The notes below the pieces were generated by a model. That model was not told the origin of the DNA and made no database searches. It worked only from the letters and a program-made list of their open reading frames with translations. Shown piece after piece: positions 28,422 to 37,125 of a stretch of DNA of 64,000 nt. Position 1 is the stretch's first letter, and the number at the start of each line of letters is the position of its first letter. The stretch is from Alloacidobacterium dinghuense (GTDB lineage: Bacteria > Acidobacteriota > Terriglobia > Terriglobales > Acidobacteriaceae): assembly GCF_014274465.1 (NCBI RefSeq), contig NZ_CP060394.1, positions 4,712,001 to 4,776,000 of the forward strand. The letters are read 5' to 3'. The position numbers and the translations under genes were made by a program.

Positions 28422-29204
28422 ATGAAATCGAATTGTTGTGAACCTAGAAGCCGGACGACTTCTGTCCCAACGCTTGTCATAGCGGCAATCGTCATGGCGC
28501 TTTGGGCACCGGGCGCAGGTGCCCAGACGCAGACGACAGCTTCAAATTCCGCTGAAACTCAGAAAAGCGGAGAAATATACAAAACGCTTTATTTGACAGG
28601 AACGACTAAGGACAGCGGTGCGGTCGACGTTGTCACCGACCTCCGCAACATGCTGCCGAACGCAAGACTGTACTATGTGCCGTCGCAGAACGCGATCTCA
28701 ATGCGAGGGAGCGCGGAGGACCTCCAACTCGCGCAAAAAATTCTCGCGGACACTGACCGCAAGCCAAAGACCTATCGCCTGACCTACACGATTACCGAAA
28801 TGGATGGAGGCCAACAGACTGGAACGCGGCATGTCGCTCTCGTCGTTGTCTCGGGAGGAAAGACCGTGTTTAAGCAAGGCAATAAGGTGCCGATAGTTAC
28901 TGGGGTGCTGAATGAAGGATCTTCAAACCCCAATTCTCAGGTGCAATACCTCGATGTAGGACTGAATATCGACGCAGCTCTGGAGGAATCGCCAGACGGC
29001 TTGAAGCTGCGCAGCAAAATCGAGCAATCGCGGGTCGCGGAAGAGAAATCCGCGGCGGGTTTGCCGGATCCAGTGGTCCGGCAAACAACTCTGGAGGGTA
29101 CGTCCACCTTGACTCAGGGGAAACCAGTCGTTCTCGGATCGATCGATATCCCGGAAACAACCCGACGGCAGCAAATTGAAATCGTCTCCGAGCCGGTTCT
29201 CTAG
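28422..29204 (+). CDS. Exported protein with secretin N-domain-like (NolW-type) fold
   Basis: 260 residues from ATG 28422 (GAGG 6 nt upstream; the in-frame GTG at 28410 is less likely). Signal peptide to about residue 35 (APGAGAQ). The segment YKTLYLTGTTKDSGAVDVVT to QLAQKILADTDRK resembles the short secretin/TonB N-domain that detects a conserved turn before beta repeats. The rest is a beta-rich C-terminal domain I do not recognise. Probably periplasmic. No secretin gene is adjacent. Confidence 0.65.
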   Translation: MKSNCCEPRSRTTSVPTLVIAAIVMALWAPGAGAQTQTTASNSAETQKSGEIYKTLYLTGTTKDSGAVDVVTDLRNMLPNARLYYVPSQNAISMRGSAEDLQLAQKILADTDRKPKTYRLTYTITEMDGGQQTGTRHVALVVVSGGKTVFKQGNKVPIVTGVLNEGSSNPNSQVQYLDVGLNIDAALEESPDGLKLRSKIEQSRVAEEKSAAGLPDPVVRQTTLEGTSTLTQGKPVVLGSIDIPETTRRQQIEIVSEPVL

Positions 29205-29239
29205 GGTTTATCCACACCCTAGGTTGTCGCAATTTGCAA

Positions 29240-29268
29240 GCTGGGCTAAACCGAAAGGTCAGCCCAGC
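29240..29268 (-). terminator. Stem-loop overlapping the GH125 stop codon
   Basis: GCTGGGCT and AGCCCAGC form an 8-bp stem, extended by an inner ACC-GAAA-GGT hairpin. The TGA stop of the GH125 gene (29259-29261) lies in the structure. T-rich sequence after it is weak. A second small inverted repeat (CTAGGGT/ACCCTAG, 29202-29223) overlaps the stop of the upstream plus-strand gene. Confidence 0.5.
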
Positions 29269-30698
29269 AGTGCAGGCTTCGTCACGGCCAGCGTTGCGAT
29301 CAACTCACCAAAGAGCGTATTCGCCCATGCAAACCACGAGCGTGTGAATTTCTTTGGGTCGTCCTTGAAATAGCTTTCGTGAATGAAGCCGCTGCCTGCC
29401 GATGAGACTTTGATCATCGACAGCGCCTGGCGAATCTCGGCGTCGGAATTGCTCGTGAGTGCGTAAATGGTTTGCGACATTGGCCAGATCATGTCCTTGC
29501 CTTCGTGCGGACCGCCGATGCCTTCACCCGCAGTTCCGCGAAAGAACCACGGGTTCTCTTCGCTCCAGGCAAATTTTCGCGTGCGCTCGTAGAGCGCGGC
29601 ATCGGGCGAACTTGCGATATAGGGCAGTCCGAGAAGGCTAGGCACGTTGGCGTCGTCCATCAGCAACTGACTGCCGAAGCCATCCACTTCATAGGCCCAG
29701 ATCGTGCCGTCCTGCGTTTGCGCAATGGCGTGCTGGCGCAACGCTGCTTCAACTTCGAACGCCAAACCCTGCGCCTGATTTGCAAGCGCCGAGTCGTGAA
29801 GAACTGCGTTCGCCATTTCCGCCAGCTGGCGCAACGATGTAACCGAAAAGAGATTCGACGGAACCAGAAACGGAAAGATGCAGGCATCGTCGGACGGGCG
29901 GAAGCCGGAAGCGATCAGCCCAACCGGCTTCACCGGATTTCCGTACCCGTCGGCAGGCAATGTCTCTGTCGAAACAAAGGACTCGCGTTGGAAGCGGTAC
30001 GGGCCGAGGCCGTGCTTGCGCTGCTGCACAATCATTGTCTCGACAGTCAGCGCCATCGCCTGCTGCCAGCCCGCATCGAAGGGGCGCGTGTCTCCGGTCT
30101 GCTTCCAGTAACCATGCGAGAGCCGTATGGGATAGCAGAGCGAATCGAGCTCCCACTTGCGTTCTCCTACGCCTTGCTTCAGATCGGTCTTGTCCTTACG
30201 GCTCCATTCGAGCGAAGGCGCGTTGAGATCAGCCATGAAAGCGTTCGCGTAGGGATCGATGAGAATGCAGCGTGCCTGCCGGCGGATGACGCCTTCGAGC
30301 AGCGCGCGCAGTGGCTCGTCTTTGCGCGCCAGCGGCAGGTAGGGCCACACCTGCGCGGAAGAATCGCGCAGCCACATCGCCGGAATGTCGCCAGTGATCA
30401 CAGGGGTGTCGGGCTTGCCTTCAAACTGTCCCGGCTCAACAGTCGTATCGAGCGTGTTGGGAAAGCAGTTCGCGAACATCACAGCAAGTTCCGAGTCGCC
30501 AATACGCGTTCGCGTCTCGTCGATAAATGCCTCCACGGCCGCGCTGCGGAAGCGGCGATCAGCCGGCTTCGGACGTTTAGATTCTTCCTGACTGTCGCTT
30601 ACTGCGAAGAGAGGGGATGGCAATGCCGATTGGATTGCTGTTGCGATAGCCGCACTACCTGCTGATCGCAACAACGTCCTCCGTGTCCATTTGTCCAT
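29259..30698 (-). CDS. GH125 exo-alpha-1,6-mannosidase (metal-independent)
   Basis: 479 residues. Twin-arginine-like N-terminus (RRTLLRSAGS) indicates export. The GH125 (alpha/alpha)6 barrel is recognisable by TLDTTVEPGQ, TGDIPAMWLRDSSAQVWPYL, LIDPYANAFM, GLIASGFRPSDDACIFPFLV, FGSQLLMDDANVPSLLGLPY and GGPHEGKDMIWPMSQTIYAL. The family releases alpha-1,6-linked mannose from mannans or N-glycan cores. It stands alone, with no polysaccharide locus around it. It is divergent from the toxin-antitoxin genes. Confidence 0.93.
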   Translation of the reverse strand: MDKWTRRTLLRSAGSAAIATAIQSALPSPLFAVSDSQEESKRPKPADRRFRSAAVEAFIDETRTRIGDSELAVMFANCFPNTLDTTVEPGQFEGKPDTPVITGDIPAMWLRDSSAQVWPYLPLARKDEPLRALLEGVIRRQARCILIDPYANAFMADLNAPSLEWSRKDKTDLKQGVGERKWELDSLCYPIRLSHGYWKQTGDTRPFDAGWQQAMALTVETMIVQQRKHGLGPYRFQRESFVSTETLPADGYGNPVKPVGLIASGFRPSDDACIFPFLVPSNLFSVTSLRQLAEMANAVLHDSALANQAQGLAFEVEAALRQHAIAQTQDGTIWAYEVDGFGSQLLMDDANVPSLLGLPYIASSPDAALYERTRKFAWSEENPWFFRGTAGEGIGGPHEGKDMIWPMSQTIYALTSNSDAEIRQALSMIKVSSAGSGFIHESYFKDDPKKFTRSWFAWANTLFGELIATLAVTKPALLG

Positions 30699-30749
30699 AA
30701 TTCATCGTAGAACGCCGGAAGCAGATTGGCGATGCGCTGAGATTGAATT

Positions 30750-30768
30750 GAGATACAATGCATCTCAG
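30750..30768 (+). promoter_or_regulatory. Promoter-operator of the RelB/DinJ-YafQ module
   Basis: TGAGAT and ATCTCA (30750-30755, 30763-30768) are inverted with a 7-bp spacer and overlap a TACAAT -10-like box (30755-30760). The antitoxin ATG is at 30778 with AGGAG between. Autorepression by the antitoxin is inferred from position and family habit. Confidence 0.5.
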
Positions 30769-30777
30769 GAGAGCAAA

Positions 30778-31035
30778 ATGTCCTCGACGACAATGGTTCA
30801 TGTCCGGGTGGATGAGAAGGTGAAAGAACAGGCATCTGAGACACTGGCAAAAATGGGGATGTCCGTTTCCGACGCTGTGCGAATGATGCTGGTGCGGGTA
30901 GCTGCGGAGAAAGCGCTTCCCTTTGAAGTGCGGGTCCCGAATGCAACCACTGTAAAAACCATGCGAGCGGCAGACAAGAAGAAGGGCAAGCGATTCAGCT
31001 CTTCCAAGGCACTGTTTAAGGACCTGGGTATCTAA
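30778..31035 (+). CDS. RelB/DinJ-family antitoxin
   Basis: 85 residues. N-terminal ribbon-helix-helix (MVHVRVDEKVKEQASETLAK, MGMSVSDAVRMMLVRVAAEK) of the RelB/DinJ family, then a basic tail typical of toxin-neutralising segments. ATG 30778 has AGGAG about 6 nt upstream; an in-frame start at 30691 would run through the promoter. It binds DNA as a dimer and should neutralise the YafQ-type toxin at 31224. The 188-nt gap to the toxin is unusual. Confidence 0.88.
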   Translation: MSSTTMVHVRVDEKVKEQASETLAKMGMSVSDAVRMMLVRVAAEKALPFEVRVPNATTVKTMRAADKKKGKRFSSSKALFKDLGI

Positions 31036-31223
31036 GGTATAACGCCTATACCTGCAGAAATGTTGTGACCTGGCTTGACCCGACTTTCGGTCAATGCTGG
31101 AATCGAATTGAGAATACGCCATCACTCCTTGCGAGAAGGAAGCGCCTCAAGAGAAAGCTGCTGCTGTTCATGCTGTCGCTCCTCTTGGGGCGTTTTTCCG
31201 TTCAGAGCAAAGGAGAAGAACAA

Positions 31224-31490
31224 ATGCGCAATATTGTCGGCACCGCTCAGTTTAAGCGCGATGTGAAGTTGGCCGTGAAACGTGGTAAAGACATGGCGAA
31301 GCTGCGGGAACTGATTCTGCTGCTCGAGGAAGACAAGCATTTGCCTCCGCATTACAAAGATCATCCCCTGAGCGGAGATTGGAAACATCATCGCGACTGC
31401 CATATCGAGCCTGACTGGCTGCTAATTTACAAAATCGATGGGAAGGATCTGTATCTGGTTCGTACCGGCACTCACGCTGATTTGTTCTAA
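31224..31490 (+). CDS. YafQ-family mRNA interferase toxin
   Basis: 88 residues. Catalytic set matches E. coli YafQ in spacing: H47, H60, D64, W65, H84 and F88 (E. coli H50, H63, D67, W68, H87, F91). YafQ cleaves mRNA on the ribosome and is neutralised by DinJ. ATG 31224 follows AAAGGAG by 8 nt; the frame is open upstream to 31065, but that part reads poorly. Paired with the antitoxin at 30778. All active-site residues are intact, so it is probably active. Confidence 0.92.
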   Translation: MRNIVGTAQFKRDVKLAVKRGKDMAKLRELILLLEEDKHLPPHYKDHPLSGDWKHHRDCHIEPDWLLIYKIDGKDLYLVRTGTHADLF

Positions 31491-31576
31491 GAGAGCAAGG
31501 AGGCACTAAAATTGTTCTTTCGCCGCACATCGAATCTTCCCGAGCGGCGTAAGCCAATTTTCGGGGGGTTTTCGAA

Positions 31577-33781
31577 GTGCATCGTTTGTCAGCTTTTGCC
31601 TCAGCTCTGCTGTTGGTTGTCAGTTTTCATGCCCAGGCGCAAAAACAATGGACCGTCACCGACATCTTCGGCAACGGCAGTCTCGCCCAGCGTGAACCGG
31701 GTGAGATGACATGGGCGCCTGATGGGAGCCGCGCCGTCTACATCGGCGAGCAAGGCGACCTGATGGAGCTAAGCGCCTCGAACGGAAAAATGAGCCGGCT
31801 GCTGAGCCGCGACAAACTTGCGCCGATCATGAACGCGCAACTGAACGAGAAGGACCGCGACCATCGCGCGCGCTACAGCGAGCCGGACTATATCTGGACG
31901 CCCGATTCGAAGCGTCTGCTCTTCGACACCAACGGCACACTCTGGATGTATGACCTGCAAAACGGAACCGGCGTCGAAGTCGGACGCACCGGGCAAGGCA
32001 GCGGCGACGATCCGAAGTTTTCACCGAATGGCCAGTTCATTTCCTATCTGCACGATCACAATTTGTACGTAGGCCGTCCTTCTACTCCAGCCGCCGCCGT
32101 CACCAATACGCACGAACCTACACTGCTGAATGGCGAGGTGGATTGGGTCTATCTCGAAGAGCTGAGCGTCCGCAGCAACTACTTCTGGTCACCGGACTCC
32201 AAGCAGCTCGCCTATCTGCAGATGAATGAGGCCTCGGTACCGCAGTACCCCATTGTCGACTGGATCCCGACCCATGCAGCTGTCGACGAGCAGCGTTATC
32301 CGCAGCCCGGAGACGCGAATCCCGGCGTGCGCGTCGGTGTGGTCAGCGCAATGGGCGGCAAAACAAGCTGGATGAAAGTGCCGATGGATGAAAGCAACGA
32401 CTACATCCCGCGTTTTGGATGGATCAATCCGCACATCGTTTGGATCGAAGTCCTGACACGCGATCACAAACATCTGAACCTGTACTTCGCCGATACTCAT
32501 ACAGGAGATTCACGGCTGGTCCTGGCGCAGAACGACGACAAGTTCTTCGATGAAGTCTATGACGTAAACTTCTTCGCTCCCGGCGACTTTCTCATCACCA
32601 GTTGGCGCGACGGCCACACGCACATCTTCCGCTATAACTACAACACAGAGAATCCGCTTGATGGTCCCGCACAACCGGTACATCAGCTCGAAGATGGCGA
32701 CTACGAAGTAAACTCGATCCAGTCCGTCGACACAAACGCCAAGACTGTCTACTACCTCTCGAACGAAGGCGATCCACTGCAGGAACAGGTATGGTCGGTG
32801 AAGCTCGACGGAACGGGCAAGCAGCGCATTTCAAAACCAGACGGCGTGCATCGGACCAACTTCGCGGAAGGCACTGCGACATATATCGATCATTATTCCG
32901 ACAAGATGACGCCGCCCACGATCAGCCTTTGTCACGATGCCATCATTTGCCAGAGAATCTGGCACGCCGAACCGCCGAAGGGATATGACCTCGTTCGTCC
33001 CGAGATCCTGCAGCTGAAAGCCGCGGACGGCAAAACGACGATCTATGCTTCATTGCTTCTGCCGCCGGGCGCGACCTCTCCTGCCAGCGTGCCGCTGATC
33101 AACAATCCTTACGGCGGCCCACACGTGCAGACGGTGCGTGATAGTTGGGGAGGGCCGAATTTCTTCTTCGACGAGCTGCTCGCGCAGCATGGATTCGCCG
33201 TGTTGCACGTCGACAACCGCGGCATGGGCGGTCGTGGACGCGACTTTGAGCAAGCAGCATATCGCAACTTTGGACCGGTGCAGTTAAGCGACCAGCTGGC
33301 AGCGATCGATCAGGTCCTGGTGAAGTATCCGCAGCTCGATAAGAATCGTCTCGGCTGGTGGGGCTGGAGTTGGGGAGGCACATTCACGCTCAATGCCCTC
33401 TCTCACTCCGATCGATTCCGCGCCGGTGTTTCCGTCGCCCCCGTCACCGACTTCAGAAATTACGACTCAATCTACACCGAGCGTTATCTCGGCTTGCCCG
33501 AACAAAACGCCGAAGCCTATCGCGAAGCTTCCGTGCAGGAGTCCGCAAAGAATCTGAAGGGCCATCTACTGCTGGTGCATGGCACGGGCGACGACAATGT
33601 GCACTTCGCCAACTCCATCCAGTACATTCAAAAGCTGATCGATGCGAAGATCCCCTACGACTTCCAGCCTTATCCGCGCAAAACGCATTCGATTGCCGGA
33701 CCAGTGGCGCACACGCATCTCTATGAGCGCATCCTGTGGCACTTTGAAACGTATCTCAAACCGACAGGTGCAGCACAGTGA
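31577..33781 (+). CDS. S9-family prolyl oligopeptidase (dipeptidyl peptidase IV-like), exported
   Basis: 734 residues. Signal peptide (LSAFASALLLVVSFHAQA). N-terminal DPPIV beta-propeller (TWAPDGSRAVYIGEQGD, GEVDWVYLEELSVRSNYFWS with the substrate-binding Glu pair). C-terminal alpha/beta hydrolase with triad S598 (GWSWGG), D672 or D673 (GTGDDNVH) and H704 (KTHS). Removes X-Pro or X-Ala dipeptides or similar. GTG start. Its stop overlaps the next gene's start (GTGA), implying translational coupling. Confidence 0.93.
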   Translation: MHRLSAFASALLLVVSFHAQAQKQWTVTDIFGNGSLAQREPGEMTWAPDGSRAVYIGEQGDLMELSASNGKMSRLLSRDKLAPIMNAQLNEKDRDHRARYSEPDYIWTPDSKRLLFDTNGTLWMYDLQNGTGVEVGRTGQGSGDDPKFSPNGQFISYLHDHNLYVGRPSTPAAAVTNTHEPTLLNGEVDWVYLEELSVRSNYFWSPDSKQLAYLQMNEASVPQYPIVDWIPTHAAVDEQRYPQPGDANPGVRVGVVSAMGGKTSWMKVPMDESNDYIPRFGWINPHIVWIEVLTRDHKHLNLYFADTHTGDSRLVLAQNDDKFFDEVYDVNFFAPGDFLITSWRDGHTHIFRYNYNTENPLDGPAQPVHQLEDGDYEVNSIQSVDTNAKTVYYLSNEGDPLQEQVWSVKLDGTGKQRISKPDGVHRTNFAEGTATYIDHYSDKMTPPTISLCHDAIICQRIWHAEPPKGYDLVRPEILQLKAADGKTTIYASLLLPPGATSPASVPLINNPYGGPHVQTVRDSWGGPNFFFDELLAQHGFAVLHVDNRGMGGRGRDFEQAAYRNFGPVQLSDQLAAIDQVLVKYPQLDKNRLGWWGWSWGGTFTLNALSHSDRFRAGVSVAPVTDFRNYDSIYTERYLGLPEQNAEAYREASVQESAKNLKGHLLLVHGTGDDNVHFANSIQYIQKLIDAKIPYDFQPYPRKTHSIAGPVAHTHLYERILWHFETYLKPTGAAQ

Positions 33782-34674
33782 GCCATCCGGCAGAACGGGC
33801 TGACTCGCATGAGCTGATTCGCGGCCGAACCACACTCGGCGATTTCGAACTCACCGTATTGAGCGATGGTTTCTACTTCCTTGATGGCGGAGCCATGTTC
33901 GGCGTCGTACCCAAGCCCTTATGGGAAAAGCGCGCGCCTACCGACGATCAGAATCGCATTCTACTGGGCCTGAACACAGTCGTAGTGCGCACCGGAAAAC
34001 AGACCGTAGTCATTGAGACAGGAATTGGTAACAAGCTCAGTGACAAATTACGAGAGATCTACGGCGCAAAGCAGAACCTGCTGCGCGCCTTCGCCGCTGC
34101 CGGAATCAAGCCGGAAGAAGTCGACATCGTTATCAACTCCCATCTGCATTTTGACCACTGCGGATGGAATACCACGCGCACGTCAGATGGAAGGGTCGTC
34201 CCCACTTTCCCAAATGCGCGCTACTTCGCGCACCGCGGCGAAGTAGAACACGGCCACCTGCAACTGGAGCGCGACGCAATCAGCTACATCAGCGAGAATT
34301 ATGATCCCCTGGTAGAGAGCCGGCAGATGACGCTGCTTGATGTAAAGCGCGGTGAAACGCGGGAGATCGTTCCCGGCATCTCCGTCGAAGGTTTTCCCGG
34401 ACACACGTCACAGCTCATGGCGGTGCATCTCGAATCAGGCGGCAAGCGAGCCTGCTATATTTCCGACCTGATTCCGACGAGCGCCCACCTCGACATCACA
34501 TGGGTGATGGGCTACGATCTCGATCCGCTCACCTGCATCGAAGAGCGCAAGCGCTTCTATGCGCGGGCAATTCCCGAAGAGTGGCTGGTGCTCTTCACAC
34601 ACGACCACCACACCCCCTTCGGTTACGTCGCGCTCAACGACAAAGGCAAGCCGGTGATACAACCGCCTCGTTAG
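33778..34674 (+). CDS. Metallo-beta-lactamase-fold hydrolase
   Basis: 298 residues, no signal peptide. Zinc motif H122-L-H124-F-D126-H127, later PGHTSQLMAVHL and DHHTPFG carry further ligands. The layout (VIETGIGNKL, FPNARYFAHRGEVEHG) resembles quorum-quenching lactonase or AttM-like members, but activity is not decidable. GTG start overlaps the S9 peptidase stop by 4 nt. The 3' end overlaps the convergent sedolisin gene by 4 bp. Confidence 0.88.
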   Translation: MSHPAERADSHELIRGRTTLGDFELTVLSDGFYFLDGGAMFGVVPKPLWEKRAPTDDQNRILLGLNTVVVRTGKQTVVIETGIGNKLSDKLREIYGAKQNLLRAFAAAGIKPEEVDIVINSHLHFDHCGWNTTRTSDGRVVPTFPNARYFAHRGEVEHGHLQLERDAISYISENYDPLVESRQMTLLDVKRGETREIVPGISVEGFPGHTSQLMAVHLESGGKRACYISDLIPTSAHLDITWVMGYDLDPLTCIEERKRFYARAIPEEWLVLFTHDHHTPFGYVALNDKGKPVIQPPR

Positions 34675-36266
34675 CTTCCCGAGGCGGCCGTCGCGACTAC
34701 TGCCGCCAATGCGGTCACAATGGCTGCGCCTTTCGGCGAGCCAAGACCCGTGCAGGCATCCCATCCGGGTCCAGCCGAGTAGGCGCCGTTGTTGCCTTGC
34801 GTAATGTCATTGAATGCGCTGGCGTTTTCATAAAGCGTGGGATTGATAAAGCCCGCCGAAGGCGAATTCTGCGAAGCCAGCTGCTGGTTCGCCAGAGCGA
34901 TCAACCCTGCGTACAGCGGAGCCACCGCACTCGTGCCGCCAACCACCTGCGGCTGACCATCGACAATGATGTTGTATCCGCTCTCTGGGCTCGCATCGCC
35001 GGAAACATCCGGTACGCCGCGTCCGCTGCTGCCCGAAGGCAATGCGCTTGCCTGCCACGTTGGCACGGCGAAAGATCCGCTGAATCCGCCGCCGGTTGCG
35101 CCACCTTGCGGTTGATCGTCCCAAACAACTTCTTCCGCAATGCTGGTGCCATTGGCAAACAGTTCCGTTCCGCCGCAGGCAAGCACATGCGGACTGGATG
35201 CGGGAAAGTCGACCACGGTGCCATTCGTTCCATCGCTCGACCCGCTATCGCCCGAAGCCACTGTGATCGTCACCCCCAGCGCCCCTGCTGACTGGCAGGC
35301 ATTGTCAAGCGCAGTCACAGAAGCCGCCGACCAGGCCGACTCCGGACCACCCCAACTGATCGAAAGCACAGAAGGCTTGTTCGTGGTGTCGTGAACCGCG
35401 GTCGTGATGGCATCAATGAATCCCTGGTCGGTATTCGGTGCAAAGTACACCGCGATATTCGCCGCATTCGCCACAGAGCCGGCTACCTCAATATCGAGTT
35501 CCACTTCGCCGTCCGCGCCGTTCGGATCGCCGGGCGAGTTCGACCCGCCGTCAACGCTGACTGCCGTCACGTTGGGTGTGCTAAGTCCTACACCTTGAAA
35601 ATAAGTCTGAAGATCGCTATCGGTGTAGCCACCGCCCAATTCGAGAATGCCAATCGTCTGGCCGCTTCCGTTCAGGTTGGTTGGGAATCCGTAAAGCTGT
35701 CCAACCTGCACCGCGCTGAAGGGCTGAGGCTGAAGCGAGGGAGTAGTCGGCTGCTGTTTCTTTCTTTTGTCAGGATCAGCAGAATCGTCTCTGCGCCGGA
35801 AATGCGGCGTTGCAATCGGGCGCGAATCCAACCCGAGCACGGCTTCGATGGCCGGCGCGTGGTCTTCCGGAACGGAGATCGTACCTTCAAAGGCGTGGAA
35901 GCGCTTCTTGTGCCGCGTGTCTTCATAGGAGTTCAGTTGAACGCCGAAGGCTTGCTCCATAGCCTCAGCCGTGCCCTTCAACACAATCGTCCGGCGTGGC
36001 AGGCTCGAAGCCGCTTCATCCACGGAGAGACCGTGATTCTTCGCGAAGACGCGTATGTTTTCGAAATCCGCCGGATTGGCCGCATACTGAGCGTTGAATT
36101 CCGCATGCGATAGCCGGCGCCCTTTCAACTCGCTCAGCTTGAGTGGATTCTTCCGCCTGACGATGACGGAGACACTGATCACGTTGCCTGATGGTGTGCG
36201 CCCCAGATGCGTGGCATGTGCAGGCGCTTTATGTAGGGTTTTTTCCAGAGTGACGCGGGAAGCCAT
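34671..36266 (-). CDS. Sedolisin (S53) serine-carboxyl peptidase, kumamolisin-like
   Basis: 531 residues. Prodomain of the Pro-kumamolisin type at 1-165 (PLKLSELKGRRLSHAEFNAQ), then the catalytic domain with E254-xxx-D258, oxyanion D340 (SGDSGSSDG) and nucleophile S446 (GGTSAVAP). Calcium-site sequence is near the C-terminus. Sedolisins are secreted acid proteases, which suits an acidic habitat. No N-terminal signal peptide is evident. GAGGTGA precedes the ATG at 36266. A further Lys/Arg-rich linker (157-175) probably marks the cleavage zone. Confidence 0.93.
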   Translation of the reverse strand: MASRVTLEKTLHKAPAHATHLGRTPSGNVISVSVIVRRKNPLKLSELKGRRLSHAEFNAQYAANPADFENIRVFAKNHGLSVDEAASSLPRRTIVLKGTAEAMEQAFGVQLNSYEDTRHKKRFHAFEGTISVPEDHAPAIEAVLGLDSRPIATPHFRRRDDSADPDKRKKQQPTTPSLQPQPFSAVQVGQLYGFPTNLNGSGQTIGILELGGGYTDSDLQTYFQGVGLSTPNVTAVSVDGGSNSPGDPNGADGEVELDIEVAGSVANAANIAVYFAPNTDQGFIDAITTAVHDTTNKPSVLSISWGGPESAWSAASVTALDNACQSAGALGVTITVASGDSGSSDGTNGTVVDFPASSPHVLACGGTELFANGTSIAEEVVWDDQPQGGATGGGFSGSFAVPTWQASALPSGSSGRGVPDVSGDASPESGYNIIVDGQPQVVGGTSAVAPLYAGLIALANQQLASQNSPSAGFINPTLYENASAFNDITQGNNGAYSAGPGWDACTGLGSPKGAAIVTALAAVVATAASGS

Positions 36267-36419
36267 GGGATCACCTCGTATTTCTTAGATTGACTTTGCG
36301 ACCCAGGTTTAACGGCAGGCAATAACATACCACCGCTGAGTGAATAGTGTGCAATGGCAAGCTGACGTTTCAGCCTGCGATCAGGAAAATGGTCAGACTT
36401 TAAAGATTTAGACGAAGGC

Positions 36420-36704
36420 TCAAGCCGCGCGTTTGTGCTCTTTTGCGCGTGCTTTCTTTACCCGCTCTGAAAGCAGTTCTTTCGCTTTTTCCAGGCGTGC
36501 TTTGTCCGTCGCGCTTAAGCCCTTTCCTGCGCGATTGATAAAGTATGTCAGCATTCTCATACCGGAACCGGGCCCCTTGGGCGAAACCTTTTTCGAGGCA
36601 AGCGAGCGCGCAATGGTTTCGGGATTCTTCTTGAAGAGTCCTTCTGGAGGGTGCGTGGAATCAGTCTTTACCTCCCTGACCCATTTTTTCTGCGACGTAG
36701 CCAT
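36420..36704 (-). CDS. DUF3175 small basic protein
   Basis: 94 residues, highly basic. KKWVREVKTDSTHPPEGLF and LASKKVSPKGPGSGMRMLTY match DUF3175, a family of unknown function often annotated simply by that name. No membrane segment. The Lys/Arg-rich C-terminus suggests nucleic acid contact, but that is speculation. Confidence 0.85.
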   Translation of the reverse strand: MATSQKKWVREVKTDSTHPPEGLFKKNPETIARSLASKKVSPKGPGSGMRMLTYFINRAGKGLSATDKARLEKAKELLSERVKKARAKEHKRAA

Positions 36705-36783
36705 CTCTGCATCTCCAGCTTCGGGTTTTTGGCGTGCTTATAGAAAGAGATGCGAAATCTCAGAAAGAGGCTTTTCGTAAGCG

Positions 36784-37125
36784 TTAAGTCTGCCGATCGC
36801 CATGACTTGGAGGCTGCGAAACCACCAGGAAGCGCAAATCCGTACCGGAGCAGTTCTTTGCCTGATGCGGCAGACCGGGCGCGATCTCAACTCCCTGGCG
36901 CGAACGAATGACGGCGGCCCCGTCGTCGAACTGCATCGTCAGCTCACCTTCAAGCACATAGAAAAACTGACGCGCGCGCTCGTGCCAATGCCGCTGCCCT
37001 TCGCTTCCCGCAGGCATGCGCTCTTCGATAATGCTGAGGCCATCCGAGCGCAAGAGGTGCCAGCCATCGCAAACCTGGCCCCAGACGTAGTGCTCCGCAG
37101 TCGCCACGCTGACAGGTTCGCTCAT
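36784..37125 (-). CDS. Single-domain cupin protein
   Basis: 113 residues, one cupin_2 barrel with metal-binding motif [17 protein letters not shown] and second motif GLPHQAKN. Small cupins of this kind bind a metal and a small ligand or act as isomerases or dioxygenases. Its start overlaps the end of the carboxylase gene by 4 nt (ATGA), so it is translationally coupled to it. Confidence 0.87.
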   Translation of the reverse strand: MSEPVSVATAEHYVWGQVCDGWHLLRSDGLSIIEERMPAGSEGQRHWHERARQFFYVLEGELTMQFDDGAAVIRSRQGVEIAPGLPHQAKNCSGTDLRFLVVSQPPSHGDRQT

